A stretch of DNA of 64,000 nucleotides from Deltaproteobacteria bacterium (GTDB lineage Bacteria > Myxococcota_A > UBA9042 > PHBI01): contig JACKFA010000002.1 of NCBI GenBank assembly GCA_020632715.1, positions 610,501-674,500 on the forward strand. Reading direction: 5' to 3'. Shown here one piece after another: positions 36,165 through 43,406 of the stretch. Numbering within the stretch: position 1 is the first letter of the stretch; the number at the start of each line of letters is the position of its first letter. The notes under the pieces were generated by a model. The model searched no databases. It was not told the DNA's origin and was given only the letters and a program-made list of their open reading frames with translations. A program made the position numbers and the translations under genes.

Positions 36165-36574
36165 GCCTCTCGGCCTGGGCCGGAGCCGTCGGTGTCGATG
36201 CAGGCGCGGACGCGCCGCGGGAGGTCGAGCGGGTCGAAGGGCTTCTCGATGAGGCCGGCGGCGCCGAGCTCCTTGTACGTCGCCACGTCGCCTTCGCCGA
36301 CGCGGCCCGTGAGGAAGATCACCGGGAGCTCCGTGAGGCGCGGGTGGGCGCTGATCTCGCGCGCGACCTCGGCCCCGGACATGCCCGGCATCGTCATGTC
36401 GAGCAGCACGCAGCTCGGGAGCGGGCCGCCCGCGTCGAGCGCGGCGAGCGCCTCGGGGCCGCTCGCGGCGAGCGTGACGTCGAAGCCGCCGACGCGCGCG
36501 AGGGCGAGCTCCGCGATGGTGCGGATGTCCGGGTCGTCATCGACCACGAGCACGGACAGGCGCGGCTTCGTCAC
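36161..36574 (-). CDS. CheY-like single-domain response regulator
   Basis: 137 residues, receiver domain only. Acidic pocket VVDDDPD (about 10-16), phospho-acceptor Asp in CVLLDMTMPGMSG (about 60), the Thr in FLTGRV and the conserved Lys in IEKPFDP. It has no output domain, so it should act through a partner. No histidine kinase is adjacent. The GTG start overlaps the upstream stop (GTGA) and its own stop overlaps the lipoprotein GTG (GTGA). A cytosolic phosphorelay protein inside an operon of exported proteins suggests control of envelope defence or surveillance, which is inference. Confidence 0.92.
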   Translation of the reverse strand: MTKPRLSVLVVDDDPDIRTIAELALARVGGFDVTLAASGPEALAALDAGGPLPSCVLLDMTMPGMSGAEVAREISAHPRLTELPVIFLTGRVGEGDVATYKELGAAGLIEKPFDPLDLPRRVRACIDTDGSGPGREA

Positions 36575-36867
36575 GCCTCTTCCGCCCGAGCCCGCGCGGC
36601 GAGGCGCTCGAAGCCCTCGCGCGGCACCTCGACGACGCTCGCGGTCTTCGGGAAGCGCGTGCTCTCGCCGGCGGCGCTCTCGACGGCGACGTCGTCCCCG
36701 TCGGCGTCGTCGGGGACCACCTTGAAGACCATGCCGGGCTGCAGGATCGACTTGCCGTACCGGAAGCCGCCGGCGCCCTCGGCGTCGTCGTCGAGGAGCG
36801 AGGCGGGCTCGGCGAGCGTGAAGCAGCGGCCGGGGGTGAGTAACGAGAGCGGCGTGGCGCGGCGCAA
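36571..36867 (-). CDS. Small protein of unknown function, first gene of macroglobulin operon
   Basis: 98 residues, no membrane segment or signal. The start is TTG 36867, supported by GGAGG 6 nt upstream; there is no ATG or GTG nearby in frame. Visible features are LTPGRCFTLAEPASLLDDDAE, YGKSILQPGMVFKVVPDDADG and a Glu/Ala/Arg-rich C-terminus. The PGMVFKVVPD turn resembles a small beta-barrel. Its stop overlaps the receiver GTG by four bases. It is divergent from the SDR gene at 37031. I do not recognise a family. Confidence 0.65.
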   Translation of the reverse strand: MRRATPLSLLTPGRCFTLAEPASLLDDDAEGAGGFRYGKSILQPGMVFKVVPDDADGDDVAVESAAGESTRFPKTASVVEVPREGFERLAARARAEEA

Positions 36868-37030
36868 GGGCGACCTCCAGAAAGGGAGGTGGATGATAGC
36901 GCGACGCGCGCCGGAGACAACCGCGGGGGCCGCGACGCCGGACGTCGTCGTCGGCGCCGTCGTCCTCGGCGGTCGACACGGGGACCCGGTCGCGTATCAT
37001 CCGGGCGCACCGGACAGGCGAGGGGTCGAG

Positions 37031-37855
37031 ATGGCGGGGAAGTTCGCGGACAGCGTCGTGTGGGTGACGGGCGGCGGGAGCGGGATCGGGCGCGCGCTCG
37101 CGCTCGAGTTCGCCCGCGAGGGGGCCGACGTGGCCGTCTCGGGGCGCCGCAAGGACCGCCTCGACGAGGTGGTCGAGGCCGTCGAGGCGCTCGGCCGGCG
37201 CGGGCTCGCCGTGCCCTGTGACGTCACGGACGAGGCGGCGACCGGGGCCGCCGTGGCGACAATCGTCGACGGGCTCGGCAAGCTCGACGTGGCCGTCGCG
37301 AACGCGGGCTTCGGCGTCTCGGGGCGCTTCGAGAAGCTCACGGCGGACGACTGGCGCCGGCAGCTCGACGTGAACGTGGTCGGCACCGCCATCACCATCA
37401 AGGCGGCGCTCCCGCAGCTCCGCGAGCACAAGGGCAGGGCGGTCATGATCGCGAGCGTCGCCGGGATGGTCGCGCTCCCGACGAGCACGGCCTACAGCGC
37501 GTCGAAGTTCGCGGTGCGCGCGATGGGCCTCGCGCTCTCGGCCGAGCTCCACGGCACGGGGACGACCTGCACGACGATCCACCCGGGCTTCGTCGAGAGC
37601 GAGATCAACCAGGTCGACAACCAGGGCCACTTCGACCCGACGCGCGAGGACAAGCGCCCGAAGAAGCTCATGTGGACAGCCGAGAAGGCCGCGCGCGTCA
37701 TCGTGCGCGCGGTGCACGCCCGGAAGCGCGAGTACACGTTCACGGCGCACGGGAAGGTCGGCGGCTTCTTCGGGCGGCACGCGCCCGGGCTCGTCCACTT
37801 CGCGATGACGCGCGGCGCCGGGAAGCGGCAGGCGCACGGCCAGGCGAAGGCGTAG
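37031..37855 (+). CDS. Short-chain dehydrogenase/reductase
   Basis: 274 residues. Cofactor loop VTGGGSGIG (about 13-21), NAGFG, Ser in IASVAG and the catalytic YSASK. HPGFVESEIN follows the active site. A basic C-terminal tail (GKVGGFFGRHAPGLVHFAMTRGAGKRQ) resembles DltE/YqjQ-type SDRs that modify lipids. ATG 37031 is preceded by GAGGGG. It is divergent from the macroglobulin operon across 163 bp. The substrate is unknown. Confidence 0.9.
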   Translation: MAGKFADSVVWVTGGGSGIGRALALEFAREGADVAVSGRRKDRLDEVVEAVEALGRRGLAVPCDVTDEAATGAAVATIVDGLGKLDVAVANAGFGVSGRFEKLTADDWRRQLDVNVVGTAITIKAALPQLREHKGRAVMIASVAGMVALPTSTAYSASKFAVRAMGLALSAELHGTGTTCTTIHPGFVESEINQVDNQGHFDPTREDKRPKKLMWTAEKAARVIVRAVHARKREYTFTAHGKVGGFFGRHAPGLVHFAMTRGAGKRQAHGQAKA

Positions 37856-38000
37856 CCCGGAGCGGGCTCCTCACGACGTCGCGCGGCGCCGGTCGGCGGC
37901 GGTGGCCCGGGAGCGTCTCGGGCGCGCCCGGTCTCTCGCGCGCCCACCGGCGCTTGGGTCGTCTTTACGGTGGCGCCTCGGTCGTACTACGGTGCTGCCC

Positions 38001-38984
38001 ATGGACTCGGGTCAGGAGTGGATCGTCAACCCGGGCGCGCACGTCGCCCGCCTCACCGGAGGCGACGTCGCCGTGGACGCGCTGACGGTCCGCGCGCCGG
38101 CGCGCGGGCGGGGCGTGCAGACCCTGGTCGTCGACCCCGAGGATCCGCTCCATGACGCGCTCGTCCGCATCCTGCTCCTCCGCGAGCCGCTCGCGAGCGT
38201 GCCGCTCGAGCCGAAGGTGCGCGATCGCCTCGTGCAGGCCGGCGTCCTCGTGCGGGCGGGCCACACGCCGTCGTCGGGGCCGCTCCGCTGTGAGGGGGAT
38301 CCCGCGGCGAACGAGGGCTACGCGGCGGTCGCGCCGCCGGAGCTCCTGACGCCGGAGCTCTTCGCGGACGGGACGACCTGGTATCGGGACGCGCTCACCG
38401 GCATCCGCACGCCCTGGGTGGGAGGCGAGCCAGTCGCCGTCGACGTCGAGGCGGTGCGCGCGGCGCTCGAGACCGCGGTGCGCGGGCTCGACGCGCGGCA
38501 CATGGCGGAGGTGCCCGGGATCGTGCCGGCCGCGCAGGTCGAGGCGACGGCGCGCTTCTTCGCGGGGCGGGCGAGCGACGGCGCCCTCGCGGTCGATCCG
38601 AGCCGCGGCCGCTCCGAGTCGCGCGACGATCGCCTCGCGGCGTTCTGGGCGCGGGAGCTCGGCGGGGCGTGCGAGCGCCTGACGGGCGAGCCGCTCGCGC
38701 CCGTCCTGGCGACCTACGTCTCGTTCCGGGCGGGCGCTCGGGTCGACGGGAGCGTCCCCGACGACGCGCTGCTCGCCGGGATGTGGTGCCTCACCTACGA
38801 CGGGGTCGAGGTGGGGCTCCTGCCGCTCGCGACGCCCTCGTCGGGCGGGGCGGTGCCGACGGCGCCTGGGACGCTCGCGCTCTGGCGGCCGAGCGAGGTG
38901 CAGCTCGAGGTGTTCCGGGTGCCGCCGGGGCGCACGCTGGCGGTGCTCCTGATGGCCTGGGGCGCCCCCGCCGACGACGCCTGA
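38001..38984 (+). CDS. Possible degenerate PqqD/2OG-Fe-like protein
   Basis: 327 residues, no signal or membrane segment. The N-terminal part (about 40-90, TLVVDPEDPLHDALVRILLLREP...RDRLVQAGVLV) resembles a PqqD-like winged fold. The C-terminal part (about 215-325) follows the layout of prolyl-4-hydroxylase-like domains: LAPVLATYVSFRAGARVDGSVPDDALLAG, then GTLALWRPSEVQLEVFRVPPGRTLAVLLMAWG. The expected iron ligands HxD and the distal His are not there (RVDG, no His). It may be a non-catalytic relative of the oxygenase at 22827. This is pattern-based and uncertain. It is read alone after the SDR gene and ends 13 bp before a convergent gene. Confidence 0.55.
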   Translation: MDSGQEWIVNPGAHVARLTGGDVAVDALTVRAPARGRGVQTLVVDPEDPLHDALVRILLLREPLASVPLEPKVRDRLVQAGVLVRAGHTPSSGPLRCEGDPAANEGYAAVAPPELLTPELFADGTTWYRDALTGIRTPWVGGEPVAVDVEAVRAALETAVRGLDARHMAEVPGIVPAAQVEATARFFAGRASDGALAVDPSRGRSESRDDRLAAFWARELGGACERLTGEPLAPVLATYVSFRAGARVDGSVPDDALLAGMWCLTYDGVEVGLLPLATPSSGGAVPTAPGTLALWRPSEVQLEVFRVPPGRTLAVLLMAWGAPADDA

Positions 38985-38997
38985 GCGCCGAGGGCTG

Positions 38998-39867
38998 CTA
39001 GCGGAAGCTGCGGAAGACCACGTCGCCGTTGGTCGTGCGGACGTCGACGAGGCCCGCGCCGTCGCCGAGGTCGCCTTCGAGCTGCCCGGGCACGTCGTAG
39101 ACCGGGTAGAAGTCGAGCCCCTGGATGAAGACCGTGCTCTCCGGGCTCGTGAGCGCCGCGAGCTCGGCGCCGAAGTCGAACGGCAGCCGCACCTCGACGC
39201 CGGCGTTCGTCGTGGCGAGCACGACCTCGCCCGCGTAGGGCGGCTCGGCCTCGCAGTAGACGAAGCCGTTGCTGGTCGTGCCGCGCACGTCCCCCACGAC
39301 CCGCACGAGGTCGAGCTGGCCGTTCGAGGTGCGGACGTCGAGCGCGCCGAGGTGATCCTCGGCCGTCACCGCCGCGTTGGACGTCCGGATGACCGCGTCG
39401 CCGCGGGTCGCCACGAGGTCGACCTGGCCGTCGCTCGTCGTCACGTCGGCGACCGGCAGGCCGTCGATGAGCACCGGGCCGACCTCGTTGTCGGCGCTGA
39501 CGACGACCCCCGCCGGGACCGCGAGGTCGAGGTCGACCGCGTAGCGCGAGATCGTGGCGTTCGACGGGAGGACCACCGCGAGGTCCATGACGCTCGCGTC
39601 GCCGGCCTCGGCGAGCGTGACGCGGCGGGCGGCGTCGCGGGCGGCCTTCGTCGAGTCGAAGCCCATGGTGCGGACGGTGTAGGTGCCGCGGACCGTGGTC
39701 CCGACGGCGTCGCGGTGGAGCGTGATGGCGCCGGCGAAGCCGGTCACGCGGAGCGCGCCGCGCGGCTGGATCTGCGACTCGAACGCGAAGGTCTGCTCCT
39801 CGCTGTGGGTGCAGGCTCCGAAGAGCGAGGTGACAGCGATGAGCACGAGCAGCGCCGAGCGGGCCAT
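38998..39867 (-). CDS. DUF4097-type beta-helix lipoprotein
   Basis: 289 residues. A lipoprotein signal (LIAVTSLFGAC) is followed by repeated short beta strands, VTTSDGQVDLVATRGDAVIRTSNAAVTAEDHLGALDVRTSNGQLDLVRVVGD. The recurring TSNG/TSDG turns are typical of DUF4097 putative adhesin proteins, which form right-handed beta solenoids. GGAGGAG lies just upstream of ATG 39867. The C-terminus carries a final solenoid turn (VDVRTTNGDVVF). It is divergent from the anchored protein at 39996. A surface or periplasmic location is likely; the function is unknown. Confidence 0.85.
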   Translation of the reverse strand: MARSALLVLIAVTSLFGACTHSEEQTFAFESQIQPRGALRVTGFAGAITLHRDAVGTTVRGTYTVRTMGFDSTKAARDAARRVTLAEAGDASVMDLAVVLPSNATISRYAVDLDLAVPAGVVVSADNEVGPVLIDGLPVADVTTSDGQVDLVATRGDAVIRTSNAAVTAEDHLGALDVRTSNGQLDLVRVVGDVRGTTSNGFVYCEAEPPYAGEVVLATTNAGVEVRLPFDFGAELAALTSPESTVFIQGLDFYPVYDVPGQLEGDLGDGAGLVDVRTTNGDVVFRSFR

Positions 39868-39995
39868 GATCTCCTCCGGGGGCCGTGAGCGGACGGGGGG
39901 CCTGGACCGCTCCGCCGCCGAAGATATTCACGCTCCGCGGGCCGCGTCCACGCCGCGCTCGTGCCCCGCCGCGATTCGCGCTAAAGAACCCGACC

Positions 39996-41216
39996 ATGAA
40001 TCGCGCCGTCGTCGTCGGAGGAGCCCTGGTCGTCGTGGCCGGGGGGATCATCGCGCTCGTCGCGTCGGGCTCCGGCCCGACCCCGAAGCCGGCGCCACCG
40101 CCGGCGACCACGGCGCCGCCGCCGCCCGCGGCGACCGCGCCCCCCGAGGAGCCCGCCGAGCCCGCGGCCGGCACGGTGCGCCCCGCCTCGGACCTCGCCG
40201 CGCGCGGCGTCTCGCCCGCCGTCGACGGCTGGCGGCGCGTCGCCCCCCCGGGCGAGCCGTTCACGGCCGAGCTGCCCGACGGGGAGATCGCCGCCGGCCT
40301 CCTGCCGCAGACCGACGCGAGCGGCGTGCCGATCGAGCTCGGCGAGTGGAGCTCGCGCGAGGCCGAGGGGCAGGTCGAGTTCGCCATCCTGCGCACGCCC
40401 TTCTGGCGCCTCACGGAGCCGACGCGCGGGCTCGCCGGCCTCCGCGACCTCGCGCAGGCGCACCTCGAGGGCGGGCCCGACCGCAAGGTGACGCGCCTCA
40501 CCGACGTCGAGAGCCACGGCGTCGCCGGCGTCGAGGTCGTCTACGAGCTCGGCGGCGACGGCTCGGAGCCCATGCAGGCCACCATCCGCTGGTTCCCCGT
40601 CGGGGAGCAGGTCTATCAGGTGCTCGCCGTCGCGCCCGTCGGCAAGGAGGAGGCGCGGGTGCGCCGCTTCGTCGAGGGGTTCGCCTTCACGGAGGCCGCG
40701 CAGGCGCTCGCGGCGGAGAAGCCCGCGGCGTGGACGGCGTTCGCGGTGCCGGACACCGACGTCACGCTGACGGCGCCGAGCGTGCCGGCCGCGCCGACGG
40801 TGGAGACGCGCGCGACGCCCTGGGGCGAGCGGGCGGTGACCGCGTGGACGTTCCCGCTCGCGAAGCCGAAGGCGACGGTCACGGTGACGCGGGTGCCGCT
40901 CACCGCGGCGGAGCGCGGGCAGAAGCCCTTCGAGCTCATCGAGACGTGGCAGAAGGCGGTGAAGGCGGCGCTGCCGTCGGGGGCGACCCTGCGGGCGCCG
41001 CGCCCGCGGCCGGTCGGGGCGAGCGAGGGGCGCGTCCTCTCCTCGTCGCAGACCGGTGAGCGCCGCTACGGGCTCGTCCTCGCCGACGCCTTCCTCGAGA
41101 TCGCGTGGGTGCCGGCGGTCGCCGACGCCGACCCGGAGGCCGCCGCGCGGCTCTTCGGCTCGCTGACGATGGTGCCCACGCCGGGCGGGGTGCCCGCGAC
41201 GAAGGAGAACCCGTGA
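39996..41216 (+). CDS. Membrane-anchored protein with Pro/Ala linker, unknown function
   Basis: 406 residues. An N-terminal anchor (AVVVGGALVVVAGGIIALVA) is followed by a Pro/Ala-rich spacer (about 25-60). Two similar alpha-beta halves come next, each with a pattern of the type W..FAVPDTDVTLTAP / WRRVAPPGEPFTAELPDGE followed by strands and a helix. No catalytic motif is visible. ATG 39996 is chosen because the membrane helix starts right there. Its stop overlaps the next gene's ATG by one base (TGATG), so the two are co-translated. I do not recognise the family. Confidence 0.75.
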   Translation: MNRAVVVGGALVVVAGGIIALVASGSGPTPKPAPPPATTAPPPPAATAPPEEPAEPAAGTVRPASDLAARGVSPAVDGWRRVAPPGEPFTAELPDGEIAAGLLPQTDASGVPIELGEWSSREAEGQVEFAILRTPFWRLTEPTRGLAGLRDLAQAHLEGGPDRKVTRLTDVESHGVAGVEVVYELGGDGSEPMQATIRWFPVGEQVYQVLAVAPVGKEEARVRRFVEGFAFTEAAQALAAEKPAAWTAFAVPDTDVTLTAPSVPAAPTVETRATPWGERAVTAWTFPLAKPKATVTVTRVPLTAAERGQKPFELIETWQKAVKAALPSGATLRAPRPRPVGASEGRVLSSSQTGERRYGLVLADAFLEIAWVPAVADADPEAAARLFGSLTMVPTPGGVPATKENP

Positions 41217-42286
41217 TGGGCGGAGGCCGGCTCCTCATCTATGGCGCGAACGGCTATACCGGGGCGCTCGTCGCGCGCTACGCCGCCGAGCGCGGGCTCG
41301 ACCCGATCCTCGCCGGCCGGAGCGCCGCCGCGGTCGACGCCGTCGCGCGGAAGCACGGCTTCGACGTGCGGATCTTCGGGCTCGACGTGCCGTCGACCCT
41401 CGACGCGAACCTCGACGGCGTCGGGTGCGTGCTGCACTGCGCGGGCCCCTTCAGCCGGACGTCGAAGCCGATGGTCGACGCGTGCCTGCGCTCGCGGGTG
41501 CACTACCTCGACGTGACGGGGGAGCTCGAGGTGTTCGAGGCGACGGCGCGCCGGCACAGCGAGGCGGAGGCGGCGGGCGTGATGCTGATGCCGGGCTGCG
41601 GCTTCGACGTGGTGCCGTCGGACTGCCTCGCTCTGCATGTGGCGTCGCTCGTGCCCGGGGCGAAGCGGCTCGAGCTCGCGTTCCGCGGCGTCGGCGGCGG
41701 GATGTCCCACGGGACGGCCACGACGATGGTGGAGAGCCTGCCGAAGGGCTCGTGGGTGCGGCGCGGCGGGAAGCTCGAGAAGGTGCGGCCGGGGTCGCTC
41801 ACGCGGAAGGTCGACTTCGGGCGGGGGCCGACGCTCGCGATGGCCATCCCGTGGGGCGACCTCGGGACGGCGTGGCGGTCGACGGGGATCCCGGACATCA
41901 CGGTGTACACGGCGGCCGACCGCGCGGTCGTGACGGGCGCCTGGGTCATGGGCTGGGTGCCGAGGGTCGTCGGATCGAAGCCGGTTCAGGCGTTCATGAA
42001 GCGGCGGGTCGATGGGCGGCCGGCGGGGCCGACGGACGAGCAGCTCGAGAGCGGGGTGTCGCTCCTCTGGGCGCGGGCCGAGAACGACCAGGGCCTCGCG
42101 GCGGAGTCGCGCCTCACGGGGCCGCAGGGCTACAAGCTGACGGCGCTCGCGTCGCTGAACATCGCGGAGAAGGTGCTCCGGGGCGAGCTCGTGACGGGCT
42201 ACCAGACGCCCGCGACGGCGTACGGGGCCGACCTCGTGCTCGAGATCGAGGGCGTCACCCGCGACGACGTGCTCCGGCCCGAGTGA
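41216..42286 (+). CDS. Saccharopine-dehydrogenase-like (trans-acting enoyl reductase type) oxidoreductase
   Basis: 356 residues. An N-terminal Rossmann fold LLIYGANGYTG (about 5-15) with RSAAAVDAVARKHG, then HCAGPFSRTSKPMVDACL and YLDVTGELEVFE, which are hallmarks of the saccharopine-dehydrogenase NADP-binding/trans-acting enoyl reductase family. The middle GCGFDVVPSDCLA is also conserved. AAGGAG lies about 9 nt before ATG 41216. Family members reduce lipid or polyketide intermediates; the substrate here is unknown. The upstream anchored protein is coupled to it. It is followed by 676 bp of repeats. Confidence 0.88.
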   Translation: MGGGRLLIYGANGYTGALVARYAAERGLDPILAGRSAAAVDAVARKHGFDVRIFGLDVPSTLDANLDGVGCVLHCAGPFSRTSKPMVDACLRSRVHYLDVTGELEVFEATARRHSEAEAAGVMLMPGCGFDVVPSDCLALHVASLVPGAKRLELAFRGVGGGMSHGTATTMVESLPKGSWVRRGGKLEKVRPGSLTRKVDFGRGPTLAMAIPWGDLGTAWRSTGIPDITVYTAADRAVVTGAWVMGWVPRVVGSKPVQAFMKRRVDGRPAGPTDEQLESGVSLLWARAENDQGLAAESRLTGPQGYKLTALASLNIAEKVLRGELVTGYQTPATAYGADLVLEIEGVTRDDVLRPE

Positions 42287-42370
42287 CCGGGAGCAGGTCA
42301 CGCCCCGCGCCCGCGGCTCATCTCCGTGAGAGGGCCAGCGGGTGCGGAGCGCGATGTGTCGTGTAAGGTG

Positions 42371-42465
42371 ACGTAAGCCGGGGCCCTGCGCCTGCGCGTG
42401 CCCGAGTCGGCCCCTGCGGCGGCCACGTAAGCCGGGGCCCTGCGCCTGCGCGTGCCCGAGTCGGC
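42371..42465 (+). repeat. Two 41-bp direct repeats, 54-bp period
   Basis: Copies at 42371-42411 and 42425-42465 begin ACGTAAGCCGGGGCCCTGCG and are identical. They lie just after the saccharopine-dehydrogenase-like gene. I see no coding function. Confidence 0.85.
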
Positions 42466-42473
42466 GCCTTCGG

Positions 42474-42566
42474 GGCCTTGGTCGGGCCCGCTCCGGCTCC
42501 GGTCCCCGGCCCGATTGCCAGCGGCCTTGGTCGGGCCCGCTCCGGCTCCGGTCCCCGGCCCGATTG
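42474..42566 (+). repeat. Two 44-bp direct repeats, 49-bp period
   Basis: Copies at 42474-42517 and 42523-42566 begin GGCCTTGGTCGGGCCCGCTC and end CCCGATTG. They are a different unit from the preceding repeat pair, so two independent tandem duplications adjoin. Confidence 0.85.
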
Positions 42567-42962
42567 TAAAGCCGAACCACGGAAGGCCCCGGCGGCGAGC
42601 GATTTGCGCGAGGGGGAGCGGGTTGGGGAGACCGGTCTCGAGCCGTTCGTTCCGCCGAGGCCCCGTGGTTCGTGAGCGGTCAGACCGCAGGGTCGGGGAC
42701 GGGATTCGCCCGGCTTCGTAAAACGAATGTCTCGCCGCGCGCCGCTCCCGTCGAGAGCGCTGGGATCTCGGACGCTTGCGCGAATTCACGCCCGCCGCGC
42801 GACCCCGCCCGCCGCGCCCGTTGCCCCGCCTCACGCGCTCGCGGGTCCTATCCCCCGAAGCGGCGGCGAGCCCTCCCGGGTTCTTCTCACACTCACCATG
42901 GAACGTTGCGCTCGGGTACTGCCCCGGGGGGCTCGCCGCGGTTTCGAACCACGGCCCGCGCG
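42567..42962. other. Non-coding stretch with CGAACCACGG inverted repeats
   Basis: No credible gene. CGAACCACGG occurs at 42573-42582 and its complement CCGTGGTTCG at 42663-42672, enclosing about 100 bp. A third GAACCACGG lies near 42946. The open frames crossing this region have no start signals or family-like content. Confidence 0.5.
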
Positions 42963-43406
42963 TCAGCGGCCGACGGTCACGAGGTCACCGACCTCGACCG
43001 CGGCGAGGCGCCCGGCCGGACCCTCGACCACCCGCGCCACGATGGGCTCGCACACGAGGGCCTCGTCGCGCGCCGGCACGCCCCTCAGCACGCGCGTCAC
43101 GGCGCCCTCGCCGTCCACGAACGCCGCGTCGATGGCGTAGCCGACTGGCGCGTTGTGGATGCACGCCTCGCCCACCACGGGGAACTCGATGACGAGCACC
43201 TCGCCGTCACCGAGCGCCACGCCGGCGAGCCCCGCGCGCCGCGCCGCCTCCGTCCGCGCGATCTGCGCGCACACCGCGAGGTGCTCGGCCCCGTCCGCGC
43301 CGACCGCCCGCGCGACCACGCACGGCCCACCGTCGCCGTCGCACGCCGTCGCGCCCGCCGCGACGAGCGCGAGCGTCAGCGCGAACCCGCGCGCGAACCC
43401 GATCAG
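42963..43406 (-). CDS. DUF192 family exported protein, probable CTG start
   Basis: 147 residues if begun at CTG 43406. The DUF192 core is visible: GLAGVALGDGEVLVIEFP, CIHNAPVGYAIDAAFVDGEG and the C-terminal GPAGRLAAVEVGDLV. Translating from CTG gives a signal peptide (IGFARGFALTLALVAAGATAC) that is missing if the next usable start, GTG 43319, is used. There is no in-frame ATG, GTG or TTG between the upstream in-frame stop and GTG 43319. The CTG overlaps the cytochrome gene stop as CTGA, matching the GTGA/ATGA overlaps elsewhere in this window. A weak GAAGAG lies upstream. DUF192 proteins are small periplasmic proteins of unclear role. Confidence 0.7.
   Translation of the reverse strand: MIGFARGFALTLALVAAGATACDGDGGPCVVARAVGADGAEHLAVCAQIARTEAARRAGLAGVALGDGEVLVIEFPVVGEACIHNAPVGYAIDAAFVDGEGAVTRVLRGVPARDEALVCEPIVARVVEGPAGRLAAVEVGDLVTVGR

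Noticed and set aside
42925..42975. tRNA-like TTTCGAACC segment
   Set aside because: The T-arm can form loosely, but no matching acceptor stem, D-arm or anticodon arm is found on either strand.
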